Shown here in pieces: positions 7,714 through 15,791 of a stretch of 32,977 nt of DNA. Position 1 is the stretch's first letter; each line of letters opens with the position of its first letter. The notes beneath the pieces are model-generated. The model ran no database searches. It was not told the DNA's origin and saw only the letters and a list, made by a program, of their open reading frames with translations. Source of the DNA: Deinococcales bacterium (lineage in GTDB: Bacteria > Deinococcota > Deinococci > Deinococcales > JAAFIG01); NCBI GenBank assembly GCA_013298595.1, contig JAAFIG010000045.1, forward strand, positions 1-32,977. The letters run 5' to 3'. Position numbers and translations under genes: made by a program.

Positions 7714-7946
7714 AATCCCAAGCAGTCTAAAAGAATGCGCTTAACGGCGTAGAGCAGGGTCTTATTATGGCGTAAGTCGAATAAAGTAGGTTAAATCTTC
7801 TAAAAACAGACTGATTTGGTTTCGATAGCAGTGTTTTCTGAATCAACAGTATGGTTTTTGTTGTTTTGCTCGTCAATCAAAACATTGTAATTTAGTTCAT
7901 GGTTTATGTGGATCAATCTAAGTAATCTACCAATCGGCAGATAATT

Positions 7947-8525
7947 ATGGCGCGACCAAAAAAACAGGAAGCCCAAAATACAAAAGACCTCGCAATCAAG
8001 GCAGCCGACTCGTTAATGCACCAATTTGGCTATCAAGGATTTTCAATGGATGACGTTGCCACAACCATTGGAGTACGCAAAGCCACGCTTTACTATCATT
8101 TCCCCGAAGGAAAGGAGGAACTTGTACTGGCTGTTGCCGATCAAATGATGACAGATGACGAACAAGGACTCCAAAAAGGGTATGAATTGCAAAATACCGC
8201 TCGAGAACGTTTACAGGCAATCGCTGAATATGCTTTTCGTCAACGTACCGATGGTGCTCGAGTTCTGCGTGACGCATTGCGTTTCATGAGTTCAGCCCAC
8301 CAAAAAAAAGTGTACCAACGTTTTCGACTCAAACAATTTGATGTTGTGCATACCGTATTTAAGGAAGGGGTAGAAACCCAAGAATTGCGTTCACATAATA
8401 CGCTGCTCAGTGCTTGGGCATTTATGGGTTTGCTTTCAGAAATGGCTGATTTTCCCGATACTAAACCCGAAAAACTCGCAAAAGATATGGTGGATATGTT
8501 GTTGCGAGGCTTAGCCTCAACTTGA
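7947..8525 (+). CDS. TetR/AcrR family transcriptional regulator
   Basis: The 192-residue repressor-type protein has an N-terminal TetR helix-turn-helix. After a basic tail (MARPKKQ), AADSLMHQFGYQGFSMDDVATTIGVRKATLYYHF spans about residues 19-52, with the G-x-TLYYHF signature closing the recognition helix. The rest is an all-helical ligand-binding and dimerisation domain. It is first in a same-strand run with a YdeI-like protein, a GNAT acetyltransferase and a TspO-like protein, the likely targets of its regulation. The 287-bp region upstream, shared with divergent mutS2, has no SD before ATG 7947 and no clear palindrome that I could pin down as its operator. The inducer is unknown. Confidence 0.88.
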   Translation: MARPKKQEAQNTKDLAIKAADSLMHQFGYQGFSMDDVATTIGVRKATLYYHFPEGKEELVLAVADQMMTDDEQGLQKGYELQNTARERLQAIAEYAFRQRTDGARVLRDALRFMSSAHQKKVYQRFRLKQFDVVHTVFKEGVETQELRSHNTLLSAWAFMGLLSEMADFPDTKPEKLAKDMVDMLLRGLAST

Positions 8526-8612
8526 ATCTCAGGAGGTACATACCGTTAAAAATCTACCAAACAGTCGTTTGTATCTGATAACGCCACGCTCAAATTAACT
8601 TGGAAAAACATT

Positions 8613-9152
8613 ATGGAAATCACGGAAATACTCGAAGTGGAAAATCGTCAAGAATGGCGGACTTGGTTAGCCGCCCATCACCAACAGAAAACCGAAATCT
8701 GGCTGTTAAAAAGCAACTCCAAACCAACACTCACATATCTCGAGTCTGTGCTTGAAGCACTCTGTTACGGATGGATTGATGGTATTGCCAAACGCTTGGA
8801 TTCAAACCATTCGGTACAACGATTTACACCACAGCGAAAAAAAAGTCATTGGACAGAACTCAACAAAGAACGTGCTCGTCGGCTAATTGCACAAAACCTA
8901 ATGACTGAAGCAGGTCAAGCAGTTTTACCTGATCTATCAATCGAAAACCACAAAATTGCCGATGACATTCTCCAAGCCCTACAAGTAAACCCAATAACTT
9001 GGACAAACTTCCAAGCTTTTCCCAGTGTCTACCAACGTATACGTATTGGCTACATCGAAGAAGTCCGCAAACAACCAGCGATTTTTCAAATCCGCTTAGC
9101 ACACTTTCTCAAACAAACAGCTCGTAACAAAAAATTTGGCACAACGGAGTAA
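8613..9152 (+). CDS. YdeI/OmdA family protein (bacteriocin-protection-like)
   Basis: The product has 179 residues. The N-terminal part (EILEVENRQEWRTWLAAHH) precedes EIWLLKSNS and the signature SVLEALCYGWIDGIAKRLD (about residues 49-67). Next comes RFTPQRKKSHWTELNKERARRLI (about 71-93). These blocks define the YdeI/OmpD-associated family, which has been linked to resistance to cationic peptides and is of uncertain biochemistry. No signal peptide is seen. ATG 8613 has only a weak purine stretch upstream. The stop at 9150-9152 is 2 nt from the GNAT start, so the genes are co-transcribed. An orphan AGGAGGT at 8530-8536 after the tetR stop has no start codon behind it. Confidence 0.82.
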   Translation: MEITEILEVENRQEWRTWLAAHHQQKTEIWLLKSNSKPTLTYLESVLEALCYGWIDGIAKRLDSNHSVQRFTPQRKKSHWTELNKERARRLIAQNLMTEAGQAVLPDLSIENHKIADDILQALQVNPITWTNFQAFPSVYQRIRIGYIEEVRKQPAIFQIRLAHFLKQTARNKKFGTTE

Positions 9153-9154
9153 CC

Positions 9155-9832
9155 ATGAATCCTGAAATCACTGCCCGTCAAGCCACCCAAGCAGATATTC
9201 CCTTTCTTGCGTGGTGCAATGTACAAGCAACTTCACCAGCACCCGAATTTTGTTACTGGGATCCGCTCTTAGCCCATACCAAAACCTCGAGTATCGCCTT
9301 TATGGAAGCTGTTTTTCAGACCAACGCATTGGCGTGGGGACAAGTCGAAGAATTTTTTATTCTTGAACAAGCAGGTAAACCAATAGCTGGAGCATCAGCT
9401 TTCACCATGTCAAACACAGATTACCGCCCTTTACAGCTCGAGTGTTTACCCGCTATTGCCCAACATCTGAGCTGGAATCAATCTGCTACCGTGGCATTTC
9501 AAGAAGCCTACGAACAAGTTTGGCATGACCCACTAGACCCCAGTTTAGCGCCGCATACATCATGGATCATTGAATGTGTCGCTGTCATTCCAGAAGCTCG
9601 AGGGCGTGGCATGACGCGAAAATTATTTCAGGCTTTGTTTGCCGAAGGACAAAAACGTGGACACACCCATGTCGGAATTTCTGTAACCACAGGTAACCAA
9701 GCAGCCCAACGCGCTTATGAAGCCATTGGTTTCCAGTTGTATTTGCAATACGGTGCAGAGTACTTCGATCATGCTTTTCCAGGCACAACCAAATACCGAA
9801 TGCGTCTTAAAACACAAGGAGATGACCAATGA
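9155..9832 (+). CDS. GNAT family N-acetyltransferase
   Basis: The product has 225 residues. The acetyl-CoA-binding motif A is visible as ECVAVIPEARGRGMTRKLF (about residues 131-149), with the R-G-R-G-M pyrophosphate loop. Motif B follows as HVGISVTTGNQAAQRAYEAIGF (about 169-190). The N-terminal half, longer than in minimal GNATs, carries an insert (residues 20-110) likely forming part of the acceptor site. The SD CGGAG is upstream of ATG 9155. The 3' end overlaps the TspO gene by 4 nt (ATGA), showing tight coupling. The acceptor is unknown; small-molecule or peptide amines are typical. Confidence 0.88.
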   Translation: MNPEITARQATQADIPFLAWCNVQATSPAPEFCYWDPLLAHTKTSSIAFMEAVFQTNALAWGQVEEFFILEQAGKPIAGASAFTMSNTDYRPLQLECLPAIAQHLSWNQSATVAFQEAYEQVWHDPLDPSLAPHTSWIIECVAVIPEARGRGMTRKLFQALFAEGQKRGHTHVGISVTTGNQAAQRAYEAIGFQLYLQYGAEYFDHAFPGTTKYRMRLKTQGDDQ

Positions 9833-10356
9833 AAACCCTCAATGTTGCCCTCGAGAAACCATTCAAATGGTGGCACGCAGTGGCTATCTTTATGCTGGCG
9901 AATGCTGTTAGTGTACTGCCCGCTGGTGTTAACGGTGATGAAGCTTTTTACAATAATTTTGTTCGACCAGCCTTTTCACCACCAGATTGGTTGTTTTTAC
10001 CAATGTGGTTTTTCTTAAATGTCACATCATTAATTGCGCTTGGTACGATCATCAATACAAATCTCAGAACACCTCAGGCAAAAACCTTTGTCTTACTCGA
10101 GGGCGTTGGTTGGGTACTTTTTGCGATTTTCAACACCTTGTATTTCTGGATGAAAAGCCCAATTTTAGGTTCCATAGACACAACTCTGGGTTTAATCATC
10201 GCGCTGATTAATTTGCCCATTGCTTGGCGAATAAATCGGCAAGCAGGTATTTTCATTGGCTTTCGGGTACTGTGGCTATTGTTGGCTACGTATGTTTCGG
10301 CATATGTGGCTCTGAATAACATCGATATTTTCTTTGCTTCATTCTCAAAACAATAA
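9829..10356 (+). CDS. TspO/MBR family membrane protein
   Basis: The product has 175 residues with five predicted membrane helices, the size of TspO/peripheral benzodiazepine receptor homologues. The diagnostic loop after helix 1 reads RPAFSPPDWLFLPMWFFLN (about residues 44-62), matching the family's P-x-x-x-PP-x-W-x-F-x-x-x-W pattern. The last helix ends with AYVALNN. TspO proteins bind tetrapyrroles and sterol-like ligands and affect oxidative-stress responses. The SD AAGGAG precedes ATG 9829, which overlaps the GNAT stop. It is the last gene of the tetR-led run and converges on rdgB, with 6 bp between stops and no terminator hairpin seen. Confidence 0.83.
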   Translation: MKTLNVALEKPFKWWHAVAIFMLANAVSVLPAGVNGDEAFYNNFVRPAFSPPDWLFLPMWFFLNVTSLIALGTIINTNLRTPQAKTFVLLEGVGWVLFAIFNTLYFWMKSPILGSIDTTLGLIIALINLPIAWRINRQAGIFIGFRVLWLLLATYVSAYVALNNIDIFFASFSKQ

Positions 10357-10362
10357 AACCAA

Positions 10363-10968
10363 TCACTCGAGCTTACTGATTTCGCGTTTTGGTGCACCTT
10401 CACGGTACGCAGCTAACATTTGATTCAAGGCTTGTCCTCGGTGCGAAATCTGGCGTTTCTCGGCAATTGAGAGTTCAGCATAGGTTTTGCCTAAACTTGG
10501 CACATAAAATAATGGGTCGTACCCGTGCCCTTCTAAGCCTCGAGGTCCTTCGAGAATTTCACCATGCGCTTCGCCACGCCACGATTCAACGTAACCATCT
10601 GGGTAGGCAAGGGTTAACACACAAACAAATTTGGCAGCTCGAGGGGTTGGTACATGTTTGATTTTCTCGAGTAAATACAAATTTCGGTCTAAATCGGAGG
10701 TTAAATCACCAAAACGGGCACTGTACACCCCCGGTGCGCCATCTAAAACATCCACTTCAAGCCCTGAGTCATCGGCAAGGGTGGGGGTTTTTAGGGCATG
10801 ACAAACACCTGCCGCTTTGATCAGCGCGTTTTCTTCGTAGGTCACACCATCTTCTATTGGCATGGTCAAACCCAGTGGCATAGGCACAAGTTCCCAGCCC
10901 AGAGGCAATAACACATCATGAAATTCTCGGAGTTTCCCAAGATTGCTGGTAGCAACAACGACTCGCAT
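10363..10968 (-). CDS. rdgB: XTP/dITP diphosphatase (non-canonical purine NTP pyrophosphatase)
   Basis: The 201-residue cytosolic enzyme hydrolyses dITP, XTP and ITP to monophosphates, keeping damaged purines out of nucleic acids. The N-terminal substrate loop is VVVATSNLGKLREF (residues 3-16), the metal and catalytic segment is LADDSGLEVDVLDGAPGVYSARFG (64-87), and the C-terminal SHRGQAL recognises the base. I chose ATG 10968 because the protein then begins MRVVVATSN as in the family. The frame extends a further 12 codons to 11004, but TAGCCT at 10976-10981 forms a -10 box 7 nt before this ATG. It is divergent from the NSAR/OSBS gene. Confidence 0.93.
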   Translation of the reverse strand: MRVVVATSNLGKLREFHDVLLPLGWELVPMPLGLTMPIEDGVTYEENALIKAAGVCHALKTPTLADDSGLEVDVLDGAPGVYSARFGDLTSDLDRNLYLLEKIKHVPTPRAAKFVCVLTLAYPDGYVESWRGEAHGEILEGPRGLEGHGYDPLFYVPSLGKTYAELSIAEKRQISHRGQALNQMLAAYREGAPKREISKLE

Positions 10969-10975
10969 TGCTTGT

Positions 10976-10981
10976 AGGCTA
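10976..10981 (-). promoter_or_regulatory. -10 box TAGCCT, probable leaderless rdgB mRNA
   Basis: On the minus strand TAGCCT is followed by 7 nt and ATG 10968. It sits 32 bp from the oppositely oriented -10 of the neighbouring gene. Confidence 0.4.
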
Positions 10982-11012
10982 CCGTGACTCGAGCCGAGTT
11001 GCAAGTTTCGAG

Positions 11013-11018
11013 TATGCT
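11013..11018 (+). promoter_or_regulatory. -10 box TATGCT, probable leaderless mRNA (NSAR/OSBS gene)
   Basis: TATGCT lies 8 nt before ATG 11027 and no SD is present, so the start site should fall at or next to the ATG. Confidence 0.45.
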
Positions 11019-11026
11019 TAGAGCCT

Positions 11027-12130
11027 ATGAAAATCGAAAAAATCGAATTACGAGAAATTCGTATGACTATGAAAACAGCGTTTGAGACAAGTTTTGGTGT
11101 TACTCAGGAACGCCGAATTATCTTGGTTAGTATCTCGAGTGGTGGTGTTACAGGCTACGGCGAAGTCAGTTGTAACGAAACCCCAGGGTACTCCTACGAA
11201 ACCACCGAAACGGCTTGGCATATTCTCAATGATTTCATTGCACCAAACGTGATTGGCAAAACCCTCGAGCAACCCAGCGATTATCAAGCACTGGTCAAGC
11301 CATTGCGTGGACATCCTTTTGCCAAAGCAGGACTCGAGATTGCCTTGTGGGATTGGTTTGCCAAGGCAGCCAATCTGCCATTATGGAAATTTATTGGTGG
11401 CACAAAAACCGAATTACCCGTTGGCTTAAGTGTTGGTATTAAAAAAAGCCCAGAAGCCTTAGCCGAATTTGTGCTTGAGCAACAACAAATCGGTTATCAA
11501 CGGATCAAACTGAAAATTGGACGTGGACGCGATTTAAGCTATGTGGCAGCGGCTCGAGAAGCACTGGGTACCAGCATGAACTTAACCGTGGATGCCAATT
11601 CCGATTACACCCTCGAAGATATTGACATACTGCGCGAACTCGATCAGTACAACTTGCAATACATCGAACAACCTCTCGAGAACGACGACATCATCGATCA
11701 TGGCACACTGGCTAAGCACTTAAAAACCCCGCTTTGTTTAGACGAACCGATTCACAGTGCTGCTGATGTGCGCCGCGCTTTGCAAATGGGTGCAGCCAAA
11801 GTGATTAACCTGAAAATTGGACGGGTTGGCGGGCATCTCGAGTCTCATAAAATCGCCGCATACTGCCAAGCCAACAACATTGCCTTATGGTGCGGTGGCA
11901 TGCTCGAAAGTGGCGTTGGACGCGCTCATAACGTGGCATTACAAACCCTTGCGGCATTCACGATGGCATCTGATACTGCTCCAAGCTCGAGATACTGGCA
12001 CGAAGACATCATCGAACCAGAAATCACCATGCACAACGGCATAACCAAACCACTCGAGGGAATCGGGATTGGCGTGAACCTGAAACACGATTTGATTGCA
12101 AAATTAACCACTCGAGTCAGCAGTTTTTAA
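11027..12130 (+). CDS. N-succinylamino acid racemase / o-succinylbenzoate synthase, enolase superfamily
   Basis: The 367-residue muconate-lactonising subgroup enzyme has a capping domain (1-125 and the C-terminal tail) and a TIM barrel. Visible active-site residues are the KLK motif K161-x-K163, metal ligands D189 (VDANSDY), E214 (YIEQPLE) and D239 (CLDEPIH), and the second acid/base K263 in INLKIGRVGG. The positions of these residues coincide with those reported for the Amycolatopsis NSAR/OSBS enzyme (K163, K263). The family can make o-succinylbenzoate for menaquinone or racemise N-acylamino acids, and sequence alone does not separate the two roles. No other men genes are nearby, which slightly favours an amino-acid role. 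Leaderless start at ATG 11027. Confidence 0.9.
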   Translation: MKIEKIELREIRMTMKTAFETSFGVTQERRIILVSISSGGVTGYGEVSCNETPGYSYETTETAWHILNDFIAPNVIGKTLEQPSDYQALVKPLRGHPFAKAGLEIALWDWFAKAANLPLWKFIGGTKTELPVGLSVGIKKSPEALAEFVLEQQQIGYQRIKLKIGRGRDLSYVAAAREALGTSMNLTVDANSDYTLEDIDILRELDQYNLQYIEQPLENDDIIDHGTLAKHLKTPLCLDEPIHSAADVRRALQMGAAKVINLKIGRVGGHLESHKIAAYCQANNIALWCGGMLESGVGRAHNVALQTLAAFTMASDTAPSSRYWHEDIIEPEITMHNGITKPLEGIGIGVNLKHDLIAKLTTRVSSF

Positions 12131-12163
12131 GTCGTAGAAGCGAGCATCCCCGCCTCTACGATT
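12131..12163. repeat. REP-like hairpin between convergent genes
   Basis: CGTAGAAGCG and CGCCTCTACG form a 10-bp stem with one mismatch around a short loop, filling most of the 39-bp gap between the racemase gene and prfB. It has no T-run on either side. It resembles the widespread GTAGAGGCG...CGCCTCTAC dispersed palindromes and may also act as a weak bidirectional terminator. Confidence 0.5.
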
Positions 12164-12169
12164 GCCGCT

Positions 12170-13274
12170 TTAATCCTCGTCGCCTGTAGAACTGGCGGTG
12201 GCTCGTTGCCCTGCCATCCACTCGAGACCAGCCCAGATAAATTCGTCTAGGTCGCCATCGAGAACATTGGCTGGGTTGTGCTGCATCACACCTGTGCGGT
12301 GATCTTTGACGTATTGTTTATCGAGTACGTAACTGCGAATTTGGCTGCCCCATTCGATGCTTTTTTGTTGCCCTCTGGCTTTATCTTCGATTTCGCGTTT
12401 TTTCTTCATTTCCATTTCATAGAGTCTCGAGCGTAGCACCGTAAAAGCTTTGTCTTTGTTTTTTAATTGGCTGCGTCCATCTTGGCAGACCACAACAATC
12501 ATGTCGGGCGTGCCTGCTTTGTAGGTTAATCGCACAGCGCTATCGGTGGTGTTGACACCTTGTCCGCCATGTCCACCTGCACGAAATACATCTATACGAA
12601 CATCGGTTGGGTTGATTTCAACCTCAGAAGCATCTTCGATTTCGGGCATGATTTCGATGCTCGAGAAACTAGTTTGACGCTTGCCTTGGGCGTTAAATGG
12701 TGAAACCCGAACTAAGCGGTGCACACCAGCTTCGGCGCGGAGCAAACCATAAGCCCGTTCGCCTCGGACAATAAGCTCAGCATATGTAATACCTGCTTGG
12801 TCACCAGCGGTGACATCCATCAGTTCAACCGCAAAATCATGGCGTTCGGCGTAACGACGCACCATCCTAAGCAGCATCTCAGCCCAATCTTGGCTTTCTG
12901 TACCACCAGCCCCTGGTTTAATCACCATGATAGCCGCCGATTCAGCATGTCCAACATTAAATAAGGTTTCTTTGTACAACGCTTCAACTCGAGTGGTCGC
13001 TTCTAAAACATCTTGCTCGAGGGAAACAACTTCTTCTGGTGATGCCATCTCGAGCATTTCGGCTAAGCCAAGCACATCCGATTCAAGACGCATAAAATCT
13101 TCAACCACGCGGCGTAGACCAGTGGATTCTTTGGTCACACTGCGAGCATTAGCAGCATCATTCCAGAGATTAGGGTCATTCAGGGATTGATCTAAGACTT
13201 CTAAGCGAGCTGTTTTGCCGCCTATGTCAAAGATACCCCCGAAGGTTTTCAAGTTTTTCTTGTAATTCTGTCAT
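12170..13274 (-). CDS. prfB: Peptide chain release factor 2 with programmed +1 frameshift
   Basis: RF2 terminates translation at UGA and UAA. The gene is read in two frames. ATG 13274 opens a 15-codon frame, MTELQEKLENLRGYL, ending in CTT TGA at 13232-13227. The ribosome must slip +1 to read GAC at 13228 and continue to 12170, giving 367 residues. The slip site GGGGGTATCTTTGAC is essentially the E. coli one, including the SD-like G-rich stretch 3 nt before CTT. The RF2-specific SPF anticodon mimic is at residues 191-193 and the catalytic GGQ at 236-238, the same 45-residue separation as in E. coli. An SD-like AAGG precedes ATG 13274. A naive start at 13252 would miss the N-terminus and the autoregulation by RF2 level. 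Confidence 0.96.
13227..13241 (-). promoter_or_regulatory. prfB programmed +1 frameshift site
   Basis: Read on the minus strand: CGG GGG TAT CTT TGA C. The in-frame UGA (13229-13227) is followed by C, a poor termination context. CTT slips to TTT and the G-rich tract pairs with 16S rRNA. When RF2 is scarce the UGA is read slowly and frameshifting restores RF2. Confidence 0.93.
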
Positions 13275-13327
13275 ACATAACCTTCCTTTTTCGGCTTGAA
13301 GCCACAAGGCGGGATTGTATAACAAAA

Positions 13328-13750
13328 TTAATTCAAAATGCGCTTCTCGAGCATTGGAGTGTAACTTGGGGTGTTCTGCGGAACATAACCTGGTGGTTCG
13401 TACAACATAAATTCTGGTAGTTCAGCTTGGAATTCTGTGCCGTCGACTGCACGGAAAGTATACGAACCTCGCATCGAACCTGGCGGGCATTCGATTGGTA
13501 CACCACTGTGATACCGATATGTTTGCCCAGCCGCAATGGTGGGTTGTTCGCCCACGACACCATCCCCTTCGACTTCTTGTTCAAAACCATTGGCATCTCG
13601 AATAAAAAAATGCCGCCGCAACAACTTGGCTTCTTGCAAACCAGCGTTGTGCATCGTAATAAAGTAAATATAAAACAACCGTGTCGCAGTCGAATGACCA
13701 GGTGAGTAAACCACCTCGACCGAAACATCAATACGATGATTGCTATTCAT
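13328..13750 (-). CDS. apaG: ApaG domain protein
   Basis: The 140-residue single fibronectin-III-like ApaG domain starts IDVSVEVVYSPGHS. Characteristic segments are HNAGLQEAKLLRRHFFIRDANG (about residues 34-55), VVGEQPTIAAGQTYRYHSGVPIECPPGSMRGSYTF (about 64-98), and the glycine-rich loop PPGSMRGSY. ApaG is historically linked to Co2+/Mg2+ resistance and Ap4A metabolism, but its biochemical role is unresolved. ATG 13750 is leaderless, with TAAGCT at 13762-13757 and a 6-nt gap. The 68-bp region shared with the divergent DinB gene holds both -10 boxes. It lies downstream of nothing obvious functionally, and prfB follows on the same strand. Confidence 0.9.
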   Translation of the reverse strand: MNSNHRIDVSVEVVYSPGHSTATRLFYIYFITMHNAGLQEAKLLRRHFFIRDANGFEQEVEGDGVVGEQPTIAAGQTYRYHSGVPIECPPGSMRGSYTFRAVDGTEFQAELPEFMLYEPPGYVPQNTPSYTPMLEKRILN

Positions 13751-13756
13751 ATACGG

Positions 13757-13762
13757 AGCTTA
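13757..13762 (-). promoter_or_regulatory. -10 box TAAGCT, leaderless apaG mRNA
   Basis: On the minus strand TAAGCT is followed by exactly 6 nt and ATG 13750. Confidence 0.5.
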
Positions 13763-13806
13763 GACCAAATTGCCACAAAGAACAATCTCGAGGACACAGT
13801 TGTGGC

Positions 13807-13812
13807 TATACT
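13807..13812 (+). promoter_or_regulatory. -10 box TATACT, leaderless DinB-family mRNA
   Basis: TATACT is followed by exactly 6 nt and ATG 13819. It is one of the best matches to the TANNNT-N6-start pattern and decides the start of the DinB gene against a longer upstream frame beginning at 13681. Confidence 0.6.
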
Positions 13813-13818
13813 AAAACC

Positions 13819-14334
13819 ATGAACCCTGATATTGCCAAGCGATTTGCTGACCTCGAGCAAAGTAAAACCAATTTTTTAGCCGTCCTCGAGCGTCATACCC
13901 CAGAGCAACAACTTTTCAAATTAACCCCTGAAACGTGGTGCATGACCGAAGTTGGACAGCATTTGTTACAAGTCGAATACAATATTCTCGAGGCAGCCAA
14001 ACGCAACCCACCAAGCAAGATTGGTCTATTTAATCGCATGATGTTCTGGTTCCTCAAGCAGGGCTTAGGCAGTGGCGGACGAATCAAAACCCCAAGTAAA
14101 GCTGCCATACCAAGCACAATACCAACCTTTGAAGAACTCAAAACCAACTGGGCAAGCACTCGAGCAAACTTCAAAGCCTACCTCGAGCCATTGTCTGGCA
14201 CTGCTCTGAACAGCCCCGCCATGACCCACCCAATCAGTGGCGCACTCACCTTAGAAATGGGTTTTCAATTTTTTGAAAAACATATTGTGCATCACCGAAT
14301 ACAACTCGAGCGAATCCAAAAAACTTTGACTTAA
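13819..14334 (+). CDS. DinB-like domain protein (putative metal-dependent enzyme)
   Basis: This 171-residue four-helix bundle protein is of the DinB/YfiT group, which is greatly expanded in Deinococcus. The likely metal triad is visible: a His in the second-helix segment MTEVGQHLLQVE and the pair in EKHIVHHRIQLERI near the C-terminus, the usual H...H-x-x-x-H pattern. Related enzymes transfer thiol cofactors or act as hydrolases, but for this member only the fold is clear. The start at ATG 13819 is fixed by the TATACT box. CTCGAG is unusually dense (seven in 0.5 kb), often as CTC GAG coding Leu-Glu in helices. Confidence 0.82.
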   Translation: MNPDIAKRFADLEQSKTNFLAVLERHTPEQQLFKLTPETWCMTEVGQHLLQVEYNILEAAKRNPPSKIGLFNRMMFWFLKQGLGSGGRIKTPSKAAIPSTIPTFEELKTNWASTRANFKAYLEPLSGTALNSPAMTHPISGALTLEMGFQFFEKHIVHHRIQLERIQKTLT

Positions 14335-14365
14335 CCCACCTGATGCAATTTTCTGGTTTTTTTGT

Positions 14366-14371
14366 TACCCT
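14366..14371 (+). promoter_or_regulatory. -10 box TACCCT, leaderless yceH mRNA
   Basis: TACCCT is followed by 6 nt and ATG 14378. A CTCGAG (14370-14375) overlaps the end of the box and fills the gap to the start codon, showing that the palindrome tolerates core promoter positions. Confidence 0.45.
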
Positions 14372-14377
14372 CGAGTC

Positions 14378-15001
14378 ATGGATTTCTTACCCTTAAACGA
14401 ACTCGAAGTACGAGTCCTTGGCGCATTGATGGAAAAACAGGTAACAACACCCGATTTATACCCGTTATCCTTAAATAGTTTAACCAATGCTTGTAATCAA
14501 AAAAACTCGAGATCACCGATCACCAGTTATTCAGAACGTGAAATCGAAAACGCACTCGAGGTTTTGCGTTTAAAGAACTTAACAGGGTTTGTCCGCGAAC
14601 CTGGCGGGCGTGTCCAAAAATACCAGCATTACGTCTCGAGGGAAATGTTCTTAAAACCAGATGAACACGCTGTACTTTGTGTTTTAATGCTGCGCGGCGC
14701 ACAAACCATTGGCGAGTTACGAGGACGCACCGAACCCTTGCATAAATTCACTGATTTACACGGTGTAGAAAGTGTGCTCGAACGATTTGCCTCGAGGGAA
14801 TTGGTGGTTAAACTCGAGCGTAGCCCAGGTGAACGCGATCATCGTTGGACACATTTACTTACAGGTGTACCCTTGTTACCACTCGCAACAGAATCCGCTC
14901 GAGCCAGTGGTGGAGCCTCAGATTTAATCAGTCGTATCGAAGCGCTAGAGTCCGAGGTGCTGAGCTTACGAGCTGAACTCGAGACCATCAAAAATCGTTA
15001 A
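14378..15001 (+). CDS. YceH family (DUF480) winged-helix protein
   Basis: The 207-residue product has tandem winged-helix folds typical of DUF480/YceH. The first block is LNELEVRVLGALMEKQVTTPDLYPLSLNSLTNACNQK (about residues 5-41) with SRSPITSYSE. The second block is HAVLCVLMLRGAQTIGELRGRTEPLHKF (about 92-119). The C-terminus (RIEALESEVLSLRAELETIK) is a coiled coil. The function is unknown, though the fold suggests nucleic-acid or protein contact. Its stop TAA (14999-15001) overlaps the surE stop on the other strand. The start is set by the leaderless TACCCT box. Confidence 0.88.
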   Translation: MDFLPLNELEVRVLGALMEKQVTTPDLYPLSLNSLTNACNQKNSRSPITSYSEREIENALEVLRLKNLTGFVREPGGRVQKYQHYVSREMFLKPDEHAVLCVLMLRGAQTIGELRGRTEPLHKFTDLHGVESVLERFASRELVVKLERSPGERDHRWTHLLTGVPLLPLATESARASGGASDLISRIEALESEVLSLRAELETIKNR

Positions 15002-15765
15002 AGCTCTGGCAGAAAAGCTTGCACTGTTGCCATAAATTCACGATGCGTAAAATCTAAACGCAGTGGTGTGACAGAAATAAACCCTTGATCGAGGGCGGTG
15101 TAATCACTATCAGGTTCGCTGTCGCCTGTGGGTACACCACCAACCCAGTAATAGGTTTTCCCTTCGGGGTCTAAGCGCTCAGCAACATTATCTTCGTAAT
15201 GATGTGTACCTTGAACAGTGGTTCGCACACCATTGGGTTGACCGCTGGGAAAATTGACATTCAACACAGTTTTATGCGGCAAACCAAGCTCGAGTACTTT
15301 AGCAGCTAGAACCCTAGCGTAGGCAGCACTATGGGTGTAATCCATGTTGTCACTAAAAGATTGGCTAAAGGCAATACTGGGAATACCAATATGTGTACCT
15401 TCGATAGCACAAGCAAATGTGCCACTGTGGGTTAAATCGTACCCGAGATTCGGACCATAATTAATACCACTGACCACTAAATCAGGTTTACCTAGTCGGT
15501 GCACACCCATGACCACACAATCCGTTGGTGTACCATCCACCCGAAAGGCTTTGATACGCGGGTCTAAACCCTCGAGTCTGGTTGGTTTGAAACGCAATGG
15601 GCGACGTACCGTAATACCGTGTCCAACACCGCTTTGTTCAAATTCAGGAGCCACAATAAAAACTTCGCCAAGATCAGCAAGTGCATTGGCAAGAGCGCGT
15701 AATCCGTGACTAAAAACACCATCATCATTAGCAATTAAAATTTTTTTCTTCTGTAATTCGGTCAT
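14998..15765 (-). CDS. surE: 5'/3'-nucleotidase SurE
   Basis: The 255-residue survival protein E is a metal-dependent phosphatase acting on nucleoside 5'- and 3'-monophosphates in stationary phase and stress. The conserved metal ligands are D14 and D15 in ILIANDDGVFSHG, S45 in EQSGVGHG and N102 in SGINYGPNLG, with SGTFACAIEG following. The length is normal for the family. ATG 15765 is leaderless (TAAGAT, 6 nt). It follows the sugar-isomerase-like gene on the same strand by 26 bp but has its own -10 box. Confidence 0.95.
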   Translation of the reverse strand: MTELQKKKILIANDDGVFSHGLRALANALADLGEVFIVAPEFEQSGVGHGITVRRPLRFKPTRLEGLDPRIKAFRVDGTPTDCVVMGVHRLGKPDLVVSGINYGPNLGYDLTHSGTFACAIEGTHIGIPSIAFSQSFSDNMDYTHSAAYARVLAAKVLELGLPHKTVLNVNFPSGQPNGVRTTVQGTHHYEDNVAERLDPEGKTYYWVGGVPTGDSEPDSDYTALDQGFISVTPLRLDFTHREFMATVQAFLPEL

Positions 15766-15771
15766 GATTTG

Positions 15772-15777
15772 ATCTTA
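15772..15777 (-). promoter_or_regulatory. -10 box TAAGAT, leaderless surE mRNA
   Basis: On the minus strand TAAGAT is followed by exactly 6 nt and ATG 15765. It lies in the 26-bp gap after the upstream gene, so surE can be transcribed separately. Confidence 0.5.
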
Positions 15778-15791
15778 CGATAAAACCACAA

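Noticed and set aside
8530-8536. Perfect SD AGGAGGT after the tetR stop
   Set aside because: No ATG, GTG or TTG follows at a usable distance (the next codon-like triplet is ATA) and no sensible frame continues, so no gene is called.
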